From NCBI GenBank assembly GCA_041393535.1, contig JAWKJY010000013.1, positions 46,795 through 110,794 of the forward strand: a DNA stretch of 64,000 bases. Direction: 5' to 3'. Below the pieces are notes generated by a model, which did no database searches, was not told the DNA's origin, and worked only from the letters and a program-made list of their open reading frames with translations. The position numbers and the translations under genes were made by a program. Within the stretch, counting starts at the first letter, position 1. Each line of letters begins with the position of its first letter. The stretch is from JAWKJY01 sp041393535 (GTDB lineage: Bacteria; Actinomycetota; Thermoleophilia; Gaiellales; Gaiellaceae). Below, in pieces: positions 30,312-38,780 of this stretch.

Positions 30312-31502
30312 TCAGCCGCGGGTGGCGGCCGGCTGCTCGGCGGGCGCCGACGGCCCGAGCGCCGGACCGCGCGCCGGGCTCAGCCAGCGGCGGATGCCGA
30401 GCAGGCTGAGGATGCAGAGAGCCGCGCAGAGCCCGAACGGCAGGCCGTTCCCGGCGAGGTCTGCGAGGGCGCCGCCGACCGCCGTGCCGAGGATGTTCCC
30501 GGGCGCCCAGGCCATGTTCATCACGGCGAAGCCGAGGCCGTGGTGGAGGCCGGCGCCCTCGGTGCCGTCGACCAGCATCGCCATCGCGGGCGTCCAGAAG
30601 GCGCTGAGCGAGACGCCGGCCGCGATCACGACGACGGCGAGCGCCCACGGGTTGCCGACCACCGGGACGAGGACGCAGACCACCGCGGCCGCGACGAGGC
30701 CGACGCGCATCGGCGCGAGCCGGCCGGCGCGATCGGACCAGCGGCCGACGAGCGGGTTCACCGACGCCTCGATCACGGCGGAGACGATGAACGTCATCGC
30801 GATCCCGAACGCCGCCCAGCCGAGGTCGTCGAAGCGAAGCGGCCCGATCAGCGTCAGCGCGCCGTGCAGGAGCGCGGGCAGCGAGAGCAGCCAGACGCCC
30901 GTGAGGACGCGCGGGTCGCGCCGCACCGTCCAGAGCCGCCGGAGCGGCTGGCGCTCTCCCCGCTCCGGCTCCCGCTCGCGCGTCGCGATCGCCGCGAGCG
31001 TGGCGGCGACTGCGGCGACGCCGATGAACACGCCCGTGCGGCCGCCCGCGGACGCGGCCCAGCCGAGCGCGGGGCCCATCAGCGCGCCGGCGATCGCGGC
31101 GCCGAGCGCGAAGCCGATCAACTCGCCGCGTCGCTCCCGCGGCGCCTCCTGGACGAGCCACGCGAGCGCGCCGGTCCACGACGCGGCCGCCCCGATGCCC
31201 TGTAGCCCCCGCGCCAGCACGAGCGGCCAGTAGCCGTCGACGAACGCGAAGAGCACGCTGCCGGCGGCGAGCAGCAGCAGGCCGGCGATGGCGGTGCGGC
31301 GCATGCCGATCCGCATCGTCAGCATGCCGGCCGGGAGAGCCCCGAGCACCCCGCCGATCGCGTACGCCGCCGTGAGGATCCCGGCCTGCCACTCGGAGAT
31401 CGAGAGCGCGTCCTTCAGCTCGGGCAGCAGCGGCCCGAGCGCGGCGAAGAACATCGTCTCCACGAAGACGACGGCGGCGACGAAGGCGAGCAGGCGGCGC
31501 AC
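30312..31502 (-). CDS. MFS transporter
   Basis: 396 residues, 12 predicted helices. Helix 1 FVAAVVFVETMFFAALGPLLPEL, the loop 2-3 motif GGVLGALPAGMLTMRIGMRRTAIAG (MFS motif A, GxLaDrxGrkr type), and RGLQGIGAAASWTGALAWL. The pattern resembles drug and sugar efflux carriers. GTG 31502 is chosen because TAGGAT is 7 nt upstream and because helix 1 begins there; the open frame continues upstream without family similarity. Confidence 0.88.
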   Translation of the reverse strand: MRRLLAFVAAVVFVETMFFAALGPLLPELKDALSISEWQAGILTAAYAIGGVLGALPAGMLTMRIGMRRTAIAGLLLLAAGSVLFAFVDGYWPLVLARGLQGIGAAASWTGALAWLVQEAPRERRGELIGFALGAAIAGALMGPALGWAASAGGRTGVFIGVAAVAATLAAIATREREPERGERQPLRRLWTVRRDPRVLTGVWLLSLPALLHGALTLIGPLRFDDLGWAAFGIAMTFIVSAVIEASVNPLVGRWSDRAGRLAPMRVGLVAAAVVCVLVPVVGNPWALAVVVIAAGVSLSAFWTPAMAMLVDGTEGAGLHHGLGFAVMNMAWAPGNILGTAVGGALADLAGNGLPFGLCAALCILSLLGIRRWLSPARGPALGPSAPAEQPAATRG

Positions 31503-31509
31503 GCGCTCG

Positions 31510-31515
31510 ATCCTA
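31510..31515 (-). promoter_or_regulatory. -10 element TAGGAT for MFS gene
   Basis: Minus-strand TAGGAT, 7 nt, GTG at 31502. Confidence 0.45.
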
Positions 31516-31598
31516 CTTCCCGGGAGCCGCGGCGCCGCGCCGCCACGGCGCCGGCCCCGAGCCGGCAGGATGGCTTGCACACCGACGAGGGAGGACGC

Positions 31599-32009
31599 AT
31601 GAAGCTCGTTCGCATCGCGAAGGACCAGGCGGCGGCGCCGAAGGTGCCCGAGTGGTTCCCGGGCACGGTCGTCCAGCAGCGGCTGAACGAGGCCGAGCAC
31701 GACGGGGCGGTCGAGGTCCTCGGCGTCTGGTTCGAGGCCGGCTCGCGGACGCTGCCGCACACGCACGAGATCGACCAGGTGCTCCAGTGCACCGAGGGCG
31801 AGGGCATCGTCGCGACCGAGACCGAGAAGATCCTCATCCGCCCCGGCGACGTGGTCGTCGTCCCGGCAGGCGTCTGGCACTGGCACGGCGGCACGCGCGA
31901 CTCGGCGATGTGCCACCTGTCCTTCAAGGCGAAGGGCGCCAGCAACTGGGAGGTCGAGCGGCGGAACTGGGACGCCTACGGGGACGACCTGCCCGAGCGC
32001 CCGCGCTGA
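31599..32009 (+). CDS. Cupin-domain protein
   Basis: 136 residues, one cupin barrel. Motif 1 GSRTLPHTHEIDQVLQCTEGEG gives the metal-binding His-His-Glu(Gln) set, and motif 2 IRPGDVVVVPAGVWHWHGG gives the last His. The family includes carboxymuconolactone-type and quercetin-dioxygenase-like enzymes and binding proteins; no substrate can be assigned. ATG 31599 follows GGGAGGA at a good distance. The gene is divergent from the MFS gene. Confidence 0.85.
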   Translation: MKLVRIAKDQAAAPKVPEWFPGTVVQQRLNEAEHDGAVEVLGVWFEAGSRTLPHTHEIDQVLQCTEGEGIVATETEKILIRPGDVVVVPAGVWHWHGGTRDSAMCHLSFKAKGASNWEVERRNWDAYGDDLPERPR

Positions 32010-32066
32010 CCGCCGATCCGGTCCGCCGGTCGGGGCCGAATCCGCCCGCACGGCCGAGAAGGACCG

Positions 32067-32620
32067 ATGGGCGACACCGCCGCCGGGCTCCGGTACGACG
32101 ACCTGCACCCCGCCGTCCAGCGGATGATCTCGCGCCGCGCGTTCCTGCGCCGGTCACCGGTCGGCGCGGCCGGCGTCGCCGTGCTCGGCGGTGCGCTCAC
32201 CCTCGCCGGCTGGGGCGGCGACGACGCGGCCGCTCCGGCCGCGGCACCGACGCCCACGCCGGCCGCCGCGCAGGCGACGCTCTACGACCGGCTGGGCGGC
32301 GGCGAGGCGATCGACGTGGTCGTCGGCCGCTTCCTCGAGCTCGTCGGCGGCGACGAGCGGATCAACGGCCTCTTCGCGAACGTCGACCTCGCCCGGCTGC
32401 GGACGCTCCTCGGCGAGCAGGTCGGCCAGGCCGCCGGCGGACCGAGACGTACGGCGGCCGCGACACGATGACCGCGGACGCCGGCCTCGGGATCACGGTC
32501 GAGCACGTCAACGCGCTCGTCGAGGACATCGTCGCGGCGCTCGACGAGCTCCAGGGGCCCGAGCAGGGCGAGCTGCTCGCCCTGCTCGGGCCGATGCAGC
32601 CGGACGTCGTGACGGCCTAG
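32067..32620 (+). pseudogene. TAT-signal group I truncated globin, frameshifted and decayed
   Basis: ATG 32067 gives a twin-arginine signal (SRRAFLRRSPVGAAGVAVL). A lipobox-like LAGW follows, where Cys would be expected. Then the globin starts: TLYDRLGGGEAIDVVVGRFLELV, RINGLFANVDLARLRTLLGEQV. After GGP at ~32442 the frame is lost; adding one C restores ETYGGRDTMTADAGLGIT and NALVEDIVAALDELQGPEQGEL to a TAG at 32618-32620. The proximal haem histidine expected in the phrase AHAGLGIT is Asp here. Three separate defects suggest a real pseudogene. As read, the frame ends at 32471. Confidence 0.78.
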
Positions 32621-33150
32621 GCCAGGCCGGCGCCCCACGCGCGGGCTCGCTCGCGCTCGCCCGCGGCGAGCGGGCCCGCGGAGTCCTCGACGACGAAGCT
32701 CTCCTCCGCGGCGACCTCGAAGCCGTGGTGGCGGAGGCGCCTCGCGATCCCCTTCTCGGCCGAGCCGGTGAGCAGCTTCGGCTTGCCGATCCGCGTGTCG
32801 AACGTCGCCGCGCGCACGCCCTCCACGCGCCCCAGCCGGTCGAGCCAGGTGCGCAGCGCCGGGCCCTCGACGTGCGGTGCGGGCGGTGCGTCGGCCCCCT
32901 CCGCCGCCGCCTTCGCCGCGCGCTTCGCGGCATCCTCGGCGGCCCCCTTGCGGGAGAGCTCCGAGCTCATCCCGTGGACGTGGGTGGGGCCGCCGACGAC
33001 GACGAGGTCGGCGCCGGCGAGCGCGTCCGGGCTCGCCCCGGCCACGTCGAGGACGACGACCTCGCCGCGCTCCCGCAGGCCCTCGGCGACCGCCTCGGCG
33101 ATCTCGCGGGTGTTGCCGTAGAGGGACTCGTAGAGGACGACGGCCTGCAT
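32617..33150 (-). CDS. Flavodoxin-like protein
   Basis: 177 residues. The FMN phosphate loop YESLYGNTREIA is at 7-18, followed by VVLDVAGASPDALAGADLVVVGGPTHVHGMSS (FMN ring loop) and KLLTGSAEKGIARRLRHHGFEV. It is an electron carrier or, given the Ala-rich insert (SRKGAAEDAAKRAAKAAAEG), a WrbA/flavodoxin-domain relative. ATG 33150 has GGAAAGGAG upstream. Its stop shares CTAG with the stop of the globin pseudogene. Confidence 0.88.
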   Translation of the reverse strand: MQAVVLYESLYGNTREIAEAVAEGLRERGEVVVLDVAGASPDALAGADLVVVGGPTHVHGMSSELSRKGAAEDAAKRAAKAAAEGADAPPAPHVEGPALRTWLDRLGRVEGVRAATFDTRIGKPKLLTGSAEKGIARRLRHHGFEVAAEESFVVEDSAGPLAAGERERARAWGAGLA

Positions 33151-33294
33151 GGCTCGCTCCTTTCCGGCAGCTCGACGCGTCTGCCCAGCCTGCCCGCGCC
33201 CGGCGCCGGGCGCATCGGGGCCCCGCCGCAACGCGACGCGGCCGGGCCGCAAGGCGTGCTCCGGGACGGCCCTGGCGCGCCCGGCCGTGGCGGG

Positions 33295-34680
33295 TCAGGC
33301 CCGCGCGGCCTCGAAGCGGAGCTTGCGCAGCCGCAGGCCCTCGGGGATCGACGTCGGATACGTCGACGTCAGGCAGGCGCGGCACATCGTCTTCTCGGGC
33401 AGGCCGATCGCCTCCTGGAGCCCCTCGAGCGAGAGGTACGCGAGCGAGGTCGCGCCGATTACGTCGCGGACATCGTCGACCGCGCGGCCGGCGGCGATCA
33501 GCTCGCCCTGGTCGGCCATGTCGATCCCGTAGAAGCAGGGCGAGACGATCGGCGGCGAGGAGACGCGGACGTGCACCTCGGTCGCGCCCGCCTCGAACAG
33601 CATCGCGACGATCTGCCGGGTCGTCGAGCCGCGGACGATCGAGTCGTCGACGACGACGACGCGCTTGCCCGCGACCTCGGCCAGCGGGTTGAACTTCGTC
33701 TTGATCCCGTGCTCCCGCATCGCCTGGTCGGGCTGGATGAACGTCCGCCCGACGTAGCGGTTCTTCACCAGGCCCTCGACGTAGGGGATGCCGCTCTCGT
33801 TCGCGAAGCCGATCGCGGCCGGCGTCCCCGAGTCCGGCACGGCCATGACGATGTCCGCGTCGGTCGGCGCCTCGCGCGCGAGCTGAGCGCCCATGCGGAC
33901 GCGCGCGCCGTGCAGCTCGACGCCGGCGAGCCGCGTGTCCGGTCGGGCGAAGTAGATGTACTCGAAGATGCAGAGCGCGCCCGAGTTGCGCGGCTCGACG
34001 GCCTGGATCGACCGGCAGCCGCTCTCGTCGATCACGACCATCTCGCCGGGGATCAGCTCGCGGACTGGCTCGGCTCCGATCAGGTCGAACGCGCAGGACT
34101 CGGAGGCGAGCACCCAGTCGCCGTCGATCGTCCCCAGCACGAGCGGCCGGATCCCGTTCGGGTCGCGGAAGCCGACGAGCTTGCCGTCGGCGAGCACGAC
34201 CGCCGAGAAGGCGCCGACGATCTCCTCCATCGTCGCGGCGACGGCCTCCTCGAGCGGGCGCGGGTCGCGCGCGATCAGCGCCGCGATCACCTCCGTGTCG
34301 GAGGTCGAGCTGAAGCGCGCGCCCTCGGACTCGAGCTTCGCGCGCAGCTCCTCGGTGTTGGTCAGGTTGCCGTTGTGGCCGAGCGCGACCGAGCGGGCCG
34401 CCCCGTGCTGGACGATCGGCTGCGCGTTCGCCCAGTGGGTCGAGCCGGTCGTCGAGTAGCGGGTGTGGCCGATCGCCGCCTGGCCGTGCAGGCCGCGCAG
34501 CTTCTGCTCCGTGAAGACCTGCGAGACGAGGCCCATGTCGCGCAGGGTGATCAGCTGGCCATCGTCGGCGACCGCGATCCCCGCCGACTCCTGGCCGCGG
34601 TGCTGCAGGGCGAACAGCCCGAAGTACGCGACCCGGGAGACGTCCCGCTCGGGCCCGTAGATGCCGAAGACGCCGCACAT
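33295..34680 (-). CDS. purF: Amidophosphoribosyltransferase
   Basis: 461 residues. Begins MCGVFGIYGPE with the Ntn nucleophile Cys2 and no propeptide. Glutaminase residues follow (FALQHRGQESAGIA, GHNGNLTN, SDTEVIAALIA). The C-terminal PRTase domain has the PRPP loop VVVVDDSIVRGSTTRQIV. The enzyme makes phosphoribosylamine, the first committed step of purine synthesis. C-terminal Cys residues (MCRACLTSTYP) suggest the iron-sulfur or structural Cys set of the B. subtilis type. It begins 1 bp after the purL stop. Confidence 0.97.
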   Translation of the reverse strand: MCGVFGIYGPERDVSRVAYFGLFALQHRGQESAGIAVADDGQLITLRDMGLVSQVFTEQKLRGLHGQAAIGHTRYSTTGSTHWANAQPIVQHGAARSVALGHNGNLTNTEELRAKLESEGARFSSTSDTEVIAALIARDPRPLEEAVAATMEEIVGAFSAVVLADGKLVGFRDPNGIRPLVLGTIDGDWVLASESCAFDLIGAEPVRELIPGEMVVIDESGCRSIQAVEPRNSGALCIFEYIYFARPDTRLAGVELHGARVRMGAQLAREAPTDADIVMAVPDSGTPAAIGFANESGIPYVEGLVKNRYVGRTFIQPDQAMREHGIKTKFNPLAEVAGKRVVVVDDSIVRGSTTRQIVAMLFEAGATEVHVRVSSPPIVSPCFYGIDMADQGELIAAGRAVDDVRDVIGATSLAYLSLEGLQEAIGLPEKTMCRACLTSTYPTSIPEGLRLRKLRFEAARA

Positions 34681-34681
34681 G

Positions 34682-36823
34682 TCAGCCGGCCAGGGCCGCC
34701 TCGAGCCCGGATCCGTGCGCGGCGGCCAGCGCCGCGACCGGGTGCCCGAGGATCGCGTCGCCGCCGACGGCGCCGATCCGGCGCAGCGGCACCGTCGCCT
34801 CGCGCTCGAGCGCGTCGGCGACGTCGGGGGCGACCGCGAGCACGGCCTGGCCGCCGCCCTCGCCGTAGAGGGTGACGGCGTCGTCGGGCAGCTCGAGCGA
34901 CGCGCCGACGCCCGAGTGGATCGCGCACTCCGCGAGCGCGACCGCGAGGCCGCCCTCGGCGCAGTCGTGGGCGAGCGAGAACCGGCTCGCGTTGCGCCAG
35001 AGGAAGCCGATCAGGGCGACCTCGGCGTCGAGGTCGGGCAGCGGCGTCCGGCCGGCGGGCCCGTCGAGCAGGCGCGCCTGGTACTCGGAGCCGTCGATCC
35101 GCAGCTCGGGCGCGCCGGCGACGAGGACGACGTCGCCGTCCCGCCACGCGCCCGGCACCTCGCGGACGTCCTCGACCAGGCCGACGCAGCCGACGACCGG
35201 GGTCGGGTGGATGGCGCGGCCGTCGGTCTCGTTGTAGAGCGAGACGTTGCCGGAGACGATCGGCGCGCCCAGGGCCTCGCAGGCCAGCGACATGCCCTCG
35301 ATCGCCTCGGACAGCTCCCAGGCGATCCGCGGCTTCTCCGGGTTGCCGAAGTTGAGGCAGTTGGTCAGCGCGAGCGGCCGGCCGCCCGTGCAGGCGACGT
35401 TGCGCGCCGACTCGAGCACGCTGAGCATGCCGCCCGCGCGCGGGTCGAGCGACGCGAGCCGGCCGGTGCCGTCGAGCGAGACCGCGAGCCCGCGGTAGCC
35501 CGGCCGGAGCCGCAGCACGCCCGCGTCGAGCCCGGGACGGCGCACCGTCCGCGACTGGACGAGGTGGTCGTACTGGCCGTAGACCCAGCGGCGGCTCGCG
35601 AGGTTCGGCGAGGCGAGCAGCCTCGGCAGCGCGTCGGCGGTGGGCGCCTCCGTGGGCGGCGCGACCGGGTCGGCGAGCGGCCGCGGCTCGACCTCGACGC
35701 GGTAGCGCGGGCACTCGTCCGTCAGCAGACGGGCCGGGATCTCGCCGACGACCGTGTCCTCCCAGAGGCAGCGGAGCAGGCCGGAGTCCGTGACCGTCCC
35801 GATCACCGCGGTGTGGAGCTCCCACTTCGCCGTGACCGCCTGGACGTCGGCGAGCCGGTCGGGCTCGACGACGCAGACCATCCGCTCCTGGCTCTCGGAG
35901 ATCATCACCTCCCAGGCCTCCATCCCCTGCTCGCGCATCGGCACGCGGTCGAGGTGGACGTCGACGCCCGCGCCGCCCTTCGACGCCATCTCGGAGAGCG
36001 ACGAGGCGAGCCCGGCGGCGCCGAGGTCCTGCAGCGACACGACGAGGCCCTGCTCGACGAGCTCCATGCTCGACTCGATCAGCTTCTTGCCCATGAACGG
36101 GTCGCCGACCTGGACGGTCGGCCGCTTGTCCGCGTCCTCCGCCGACAGCTCCTGGCTCGCGAGCACGGACGCGCCGCCGATCCCGTCGCGGCCCGTCGAG
36201 GAGCCGTAGAGGACGATCAGGTTGCCGGGGCCGGACAGCGTCGCGCGCGTGACGCGATCCTCGGGCACGAGCCCGACGCACATGGCGTTGACGAGGCAGT
36301 TGCGCGAGTACGCGTCGTCGAAGACGCACTCGCCGCCGACGTTCGGGATGCCCGTGCAGTTGCCGTAGTGGCCGATCCCGCCGACCGCGCGCGTGAACAG
36401 CCAGCGCTGGTGCGCCTCGGTGGGGAGGCCGAAGCGGAGCGAGTCGAGGATCGCGATCGGGCGGGCGCCCATCGCGACGATGTCGCGCAGGATCCCGCCC
36501 ACGCCGGTCGCGGCGCCCTGGAACGGCTCGACCGCGGACGGGTGGTTGTGGCTCTCGACCTTGAAGGCGACGCCGAGCCCGTCGCCGACGGCGACGACGC
36601 CCGCGTTCTCGCCCGGGCCCTGGAGCACGTCCGGCCCCTCGGTCGGGAAGCGGCGCAGGAGCAGCGCCGAGTGCTTGTAGCCGCAGTGCTCCGACCAGAG
36701 GAGCGAGAAGACGGCGAGCTCGAAGTGGTTCGGGTCGCGGCCGAGCAGCTCGCGGATACGGTCGAACTCCCCGTCGGTGAGACCGAGGGCGCGGTGGAGC
36801 GGCTGTTCCGCGACCGACGACAA
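34682..36823 (-). CDS. purL: Phosphoribosylformylglycinamidine synthase subunit PurL (small type)
   Basis: About 713 residues, the length of the PurS/PurQ-dependent form, without a glutaminase domain. Motifs: ALGLTDGEFDRIRELLGRDPN, FSLLWSEHCGYKHS, VAFKVESHNHPSAVEPFQGAATGVGGILRDI, GNCTGIPNVGGE, NLIVLYGSSTGRDGIGGASVLAS, SLQDLGAAGLASSLSEMA and LAHDCAEGGLAVALAE. It converts FGAR to FGAM. The start is uncertain: TTG 36823 has TACGCT 8 nt upstream and gives SSVAEQPLHRALGL; the frame is open to a start at 36871. purF follows at once. Confidence 0.95.
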   Translation of the reverse strand: MSSVAEQPLHRALGLTDGEFDRIRELLGRDPNHFELAVFSLLWSEHCGYKHSALLLRRFPTEGPDVLQGPGENAGVVAVGDGLGVAFKVESHNHPSAVEPFQGAATGVGGILRDIVAMGARPIAILDSLRFGLPTEAHQRWLFTRAVGGIGHYGNCTGIPNVGGECVFDDAYSRNCLVNAMCVGLVPEDRVTRATLSGPGNLIVLYGSSTGRDGIGGASVLASQELSAEDADKRPTVQVGDPFMGKKLIESSMELVEQGLVVSLQDLGAAGLASSLSEMASKGGAGVDVHLDRVPMREQGMEAWEVMISESQERMVCVVEPDRLADVQAVTAKWELHTAVIGTVTDSGLLRCLWEDTVVGEIPARLLTDECPRYRVEVEPRPLADPVAPPTEAPTADALPRLLASPNLASRRWVYGQYDHLVQSRTVRRPGLDAGVLRLRPGYRGLAVSLDGTGRLASLDPRAGGMLSVLESARNVACTGGRPLALTNCLNFGNPEKPRIAWELSEAIEGMSLACEALGAPIVSGNVSLYNETDGRAIHPTPVVGCVGLVEDVREVPGAWRDGDVVLVAGAPELRIDGSEYQARLLDGPAGRTPLPDLDAEVALIGFLWRNASRFSLAHDCAEGGLAVALAECAIHSGVGASLELPDDAVTLYGEGGGQAVLAVAPDVADALEREATVPLRRIGAVGGDAILGHPVAALAAAHGSGLEAALAG

Positions 36824-36831
36824 GAGAGGCA

Positions 36832-36837
36832 AGCGTA
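36832..36837 (-). promoter_or_regulatory. -10 element TACGCT for purL-purF
   Basis: Minus-strand TACGCT, 8 nt, TTG at 36823. It is the same hexamer as in the purN block. Confidence 0.4.
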
Positions 36838-36924
36838 CCGGCGGGACCGGACTGGCCCGCCCCGCCCCCACAGGATACGCGTCGGGCGCGACCCGACCGC
36901 GCGCGGCCGGCCCCCGGCAGCCGA

Positions 36925-36930
36925 TAGCGT
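36925..36930 (+). promoter_or_regulatory. -10 element TAGCGT for first EamA gene
   Basis: TAGCGT, 8 nt, GTG at 36939; the gene is divergent from purL. Confidence 0.45.
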
Positions 36931-36938
36931 CAGCCGAG

Positions 36939-37868
36939 GTGGCACGCGGCTACGTCCTCGCGCTCGTGGCCTTCGCCGCCCTCTGGGGGGCGAACTTCGC
37001 CTTCATCAAGATCGCCGTCCGGCAGATCGAGCCCTCGACGATGGGCGCCGCCCGCCTGCTGCTCGCCGCCGCCGCGCTCTTCCCGGTCGCGCTCGTCCGC
37101 TACGGGCTCGCCGAGACGATCGCCGGCGTGCGGCGGATCGGCTGGCGCCTGCTGCTGCTCGGGACGCTCAACCACTCGGCCGCGTTCCTCCTGATCGCCT
37201 GGGGCGAGAAGCACATCGACTCCGGCGTCGCGGCGATCGCCAACGCGACGGTGCCGCTCTTCGTCGCCCTGCTCGCGATCCGCTGGTCGCAGAGCGAGCG
37301 CGCGAGCGGGCTCCGGCTCGTCGGGATCGCGGTCGGGATGGTCGGGGTCGGCGTCCTCACCGGGTTCCACCCGGAGGGCGGCACCTGGGCGATCCTCGGG
37401 ACGCTCGCCGTCGTGCTCGCCGCCGTCGTCTACTCGATCGCCGGGCTCTACACGCAGAGCCGGTACGCGGGGACGCCGCCCCTGGTCCTCGCCGTCTGCT
37501 CGACGACGGGCGGCGGGCTGGTGCTGCTGCCGGCCGCGATCGTCCAGGCCCCCTCGTCCATGCCGGACGCCGGTCCGCTCGGCGCGACGATCGCGCTCGG
37601 CCTGGCGGGCACGGCCGCCGCGTCGATCCTCTACTACCACCTGCTCACGACCTACGGCTCGCTGCGCACGGGGTTCGCGACCTACGTGCTGCCGATCGTC
37701 GCGGTCGGCTACGGCGCGGCGTTCCTCGGCGAGTCGCTCAGCTGGAGCGCCGCGATCGGCCTCGCGCTGATCCTCGCCGGCGTCGCCCTCGGCTCCGGGC
37801 TCCTGCGGCGGCGCCGGGCCGAGCCGGCCGGCCCGATCGTCGCGGCCGAGCGGAACGCCGGACGCTAG
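36939..37868 (+). CDS. EamA/DMT-family transporter 1
   Basis: 309 residues, ten hydrophobic helices in two EamA repeats (ALVAFAALWGANFAFIKIAVRQ at the start; the second half begins near residue 150). Repeat marks are LLIAWGEKHIDSGVAAIANATVPLFVALLA and TYVLPIVAVGYGAAFLGESLSW. These proteins export amino acids or other metabolites. It is followed 9 bp later by a paralogue. The TAG stop is also the first half of the paralogue's -10 box. Confidence 0.9.
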   Translation: MARGYVLALVAFAALWGANFAFIKIAVRQIEPSTMGAARLLLAAAALFPVALVRYGLAETIAGVRRIGWRLLLLGTLNHSAAFLLIAWGEKHIDSGVAAIANATVPLFVALLAIRWSQSERASGLRLVGIAVGMVGVGVLTGFHPEGGTWAILGTLAVVLAAVVYSIAGLYTQSRYAGTPPLVLAVCSTTGGGLVLLPAAIVQAPSSMPDAGPLGATIALGLAGTAAASILYYHLLTTYGSLRTGFATYVLPIVAVGYGAAFLGESLSWSAAIGLALILAGVALGSGLLRRRRAEPAGPIVAAERNAGR

Positions 37869-37871
37869 CCT
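37866..37871 (+). promoter_or_regulatory. -10 element TAGCCT for second EamA gene, nested in a stop codon
   Basis: TAGCCT, 6 nt, GTG at 37878. TAG is the stop of the first EamA gene. Confidence 0.45.
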
Positions 37872-37877
37872 CAGGCG

Positions 37878-38780
37878 GTGGCCCCGGGCTACCTCCTCGG
37901 CATCGGCTTCCTCGCGGCCGCCTGGGGGTCCTCGTACCTGTTCATCGAGCTCGCGCTCGACGACCTCGCCCCCGCGGCGCTGATGGGCTACCGCTTCGCG
38001 CTGGCCGCGCTCGTGCTCGGCGCGCTGCTCGTCCTGCGGGCCGGCCCGCGCCGGGCGGTCGCCGAGCTGCGGGCCCTCGGCGCGGCGGCGCCCGTGCTCG
38101 GCGTCCTGAACGGCGCGCTGCCGTTCGGGCTGATCGCGTGGGGACAGACGCGGATCGACTCCGGAACGGCTGCGATCGTGAACGCGAGCGTGCCGCTCTT
38201 CGTGCTGCTGCTCGCCTGGCGCTTCCGGCCGAGCGAGCGCGTCGGCGGCGCGCGGCTCGCCGGCGTCCTGGTCGGCCTGCTCGGCGTGGCCGTGCTCGTC
38301 GGCGTCGCGCCGGAGGGCGGCTGGCACGCCGTCCCCGGGACGCTCGCCGTGCTCGCCTCGTCGCTCTGCTTCGCCGCGTCGAACCTCGTCGTCCAGCAGC
38401 GCCTGGCGACCGCGACCCCGCTCGCCGCCGCGGTCGCGACCGTCGGGATCGCGGCGCTCCTGCTCGCGCCGTTCGCGGTCGTCCAGGCCCCGCCGGAGCT
38501 CCCCAGGGCGGCGGCGCTCGGCGCGATCGCGGGGCTCGCGCTGCTCGGCACGGGCGCGGCGCAGCTCGTCCTCTACCGGCTGCTGCCCCGCTACGGCTCG
38601 GCCCGCACGAGCCTCGTCACGTACCTCGTGCCGCCGGTCGCGCTCGCCTACGGCGCCGCGATCCTGTCCGAGCCTGTCACGCTGACGGCGGTGCTCGGCC
38701 TCGTGCTGATCCTCGCGGGCGTCGCGCTCGGCTCCGGCCTCGCGCGCGTCTCCCGCCGCCCGACGGCGGTCGCGCCGTGA
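37878..38780 (+). CDS. EamA/DMT-family transporter 2
   Basis: 300 residues, the same plan as its neighbour: FLAAAWGSSYLFIELALDDL, GLIAWGQTRIDSGTAAIVNASVPLFVLLLA, TYLVPPVALAYGAAILSEPV. The two are clearly paralogues from an old tandem duplication and may work as a pair or on different substrates. The GTG start is leaderless-like. Its stop overlaps the start of the acetyltransferase gene (GTGA). Confidence 0.9.
   Translation: MAPGYLLGIGFLAAAWGSSYLFIELALDDLAPAALMGYRFALAALVLGALLVLRAGPRRAVAELRALGAAAPVLGVLNGALPFGLIAWGQTRIDSGTAAIVNASVPLFVLLLAWRFRPSERVGGARLAGVLVGLLGVAVLVGVAPEGGWHAVPGTLAVLASSLCFAASNLVVQQRLATATPLAAAVATVGIAALLLAPFAVVQAPPELPRAAALGAIAGLALLGTGAAQLVLYRLLPRYGSARTSLVTYLVPPVALAYGAAILSEPVTLTAVLGLVLILAGVALGSGLARVSRRPTAVAP

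Noticed and set aside
31503..32108. N-terminal extension of the MFS transporter
   Set aside because: The frame stays open by composition; it lies opposite the cupin gene, and the -10 box at 31510 fits a start at 31502.
34661..38700. Very long open frame of more than 1300 codons antisense to purL and across the EamA genes
   Set aside because: It is Arg/Ala/Asp-rich shadow sequence opposite strongly conserved genes. Only its last ~198 codons (from GTG 38777) are a real gene, the acetyltransferase.
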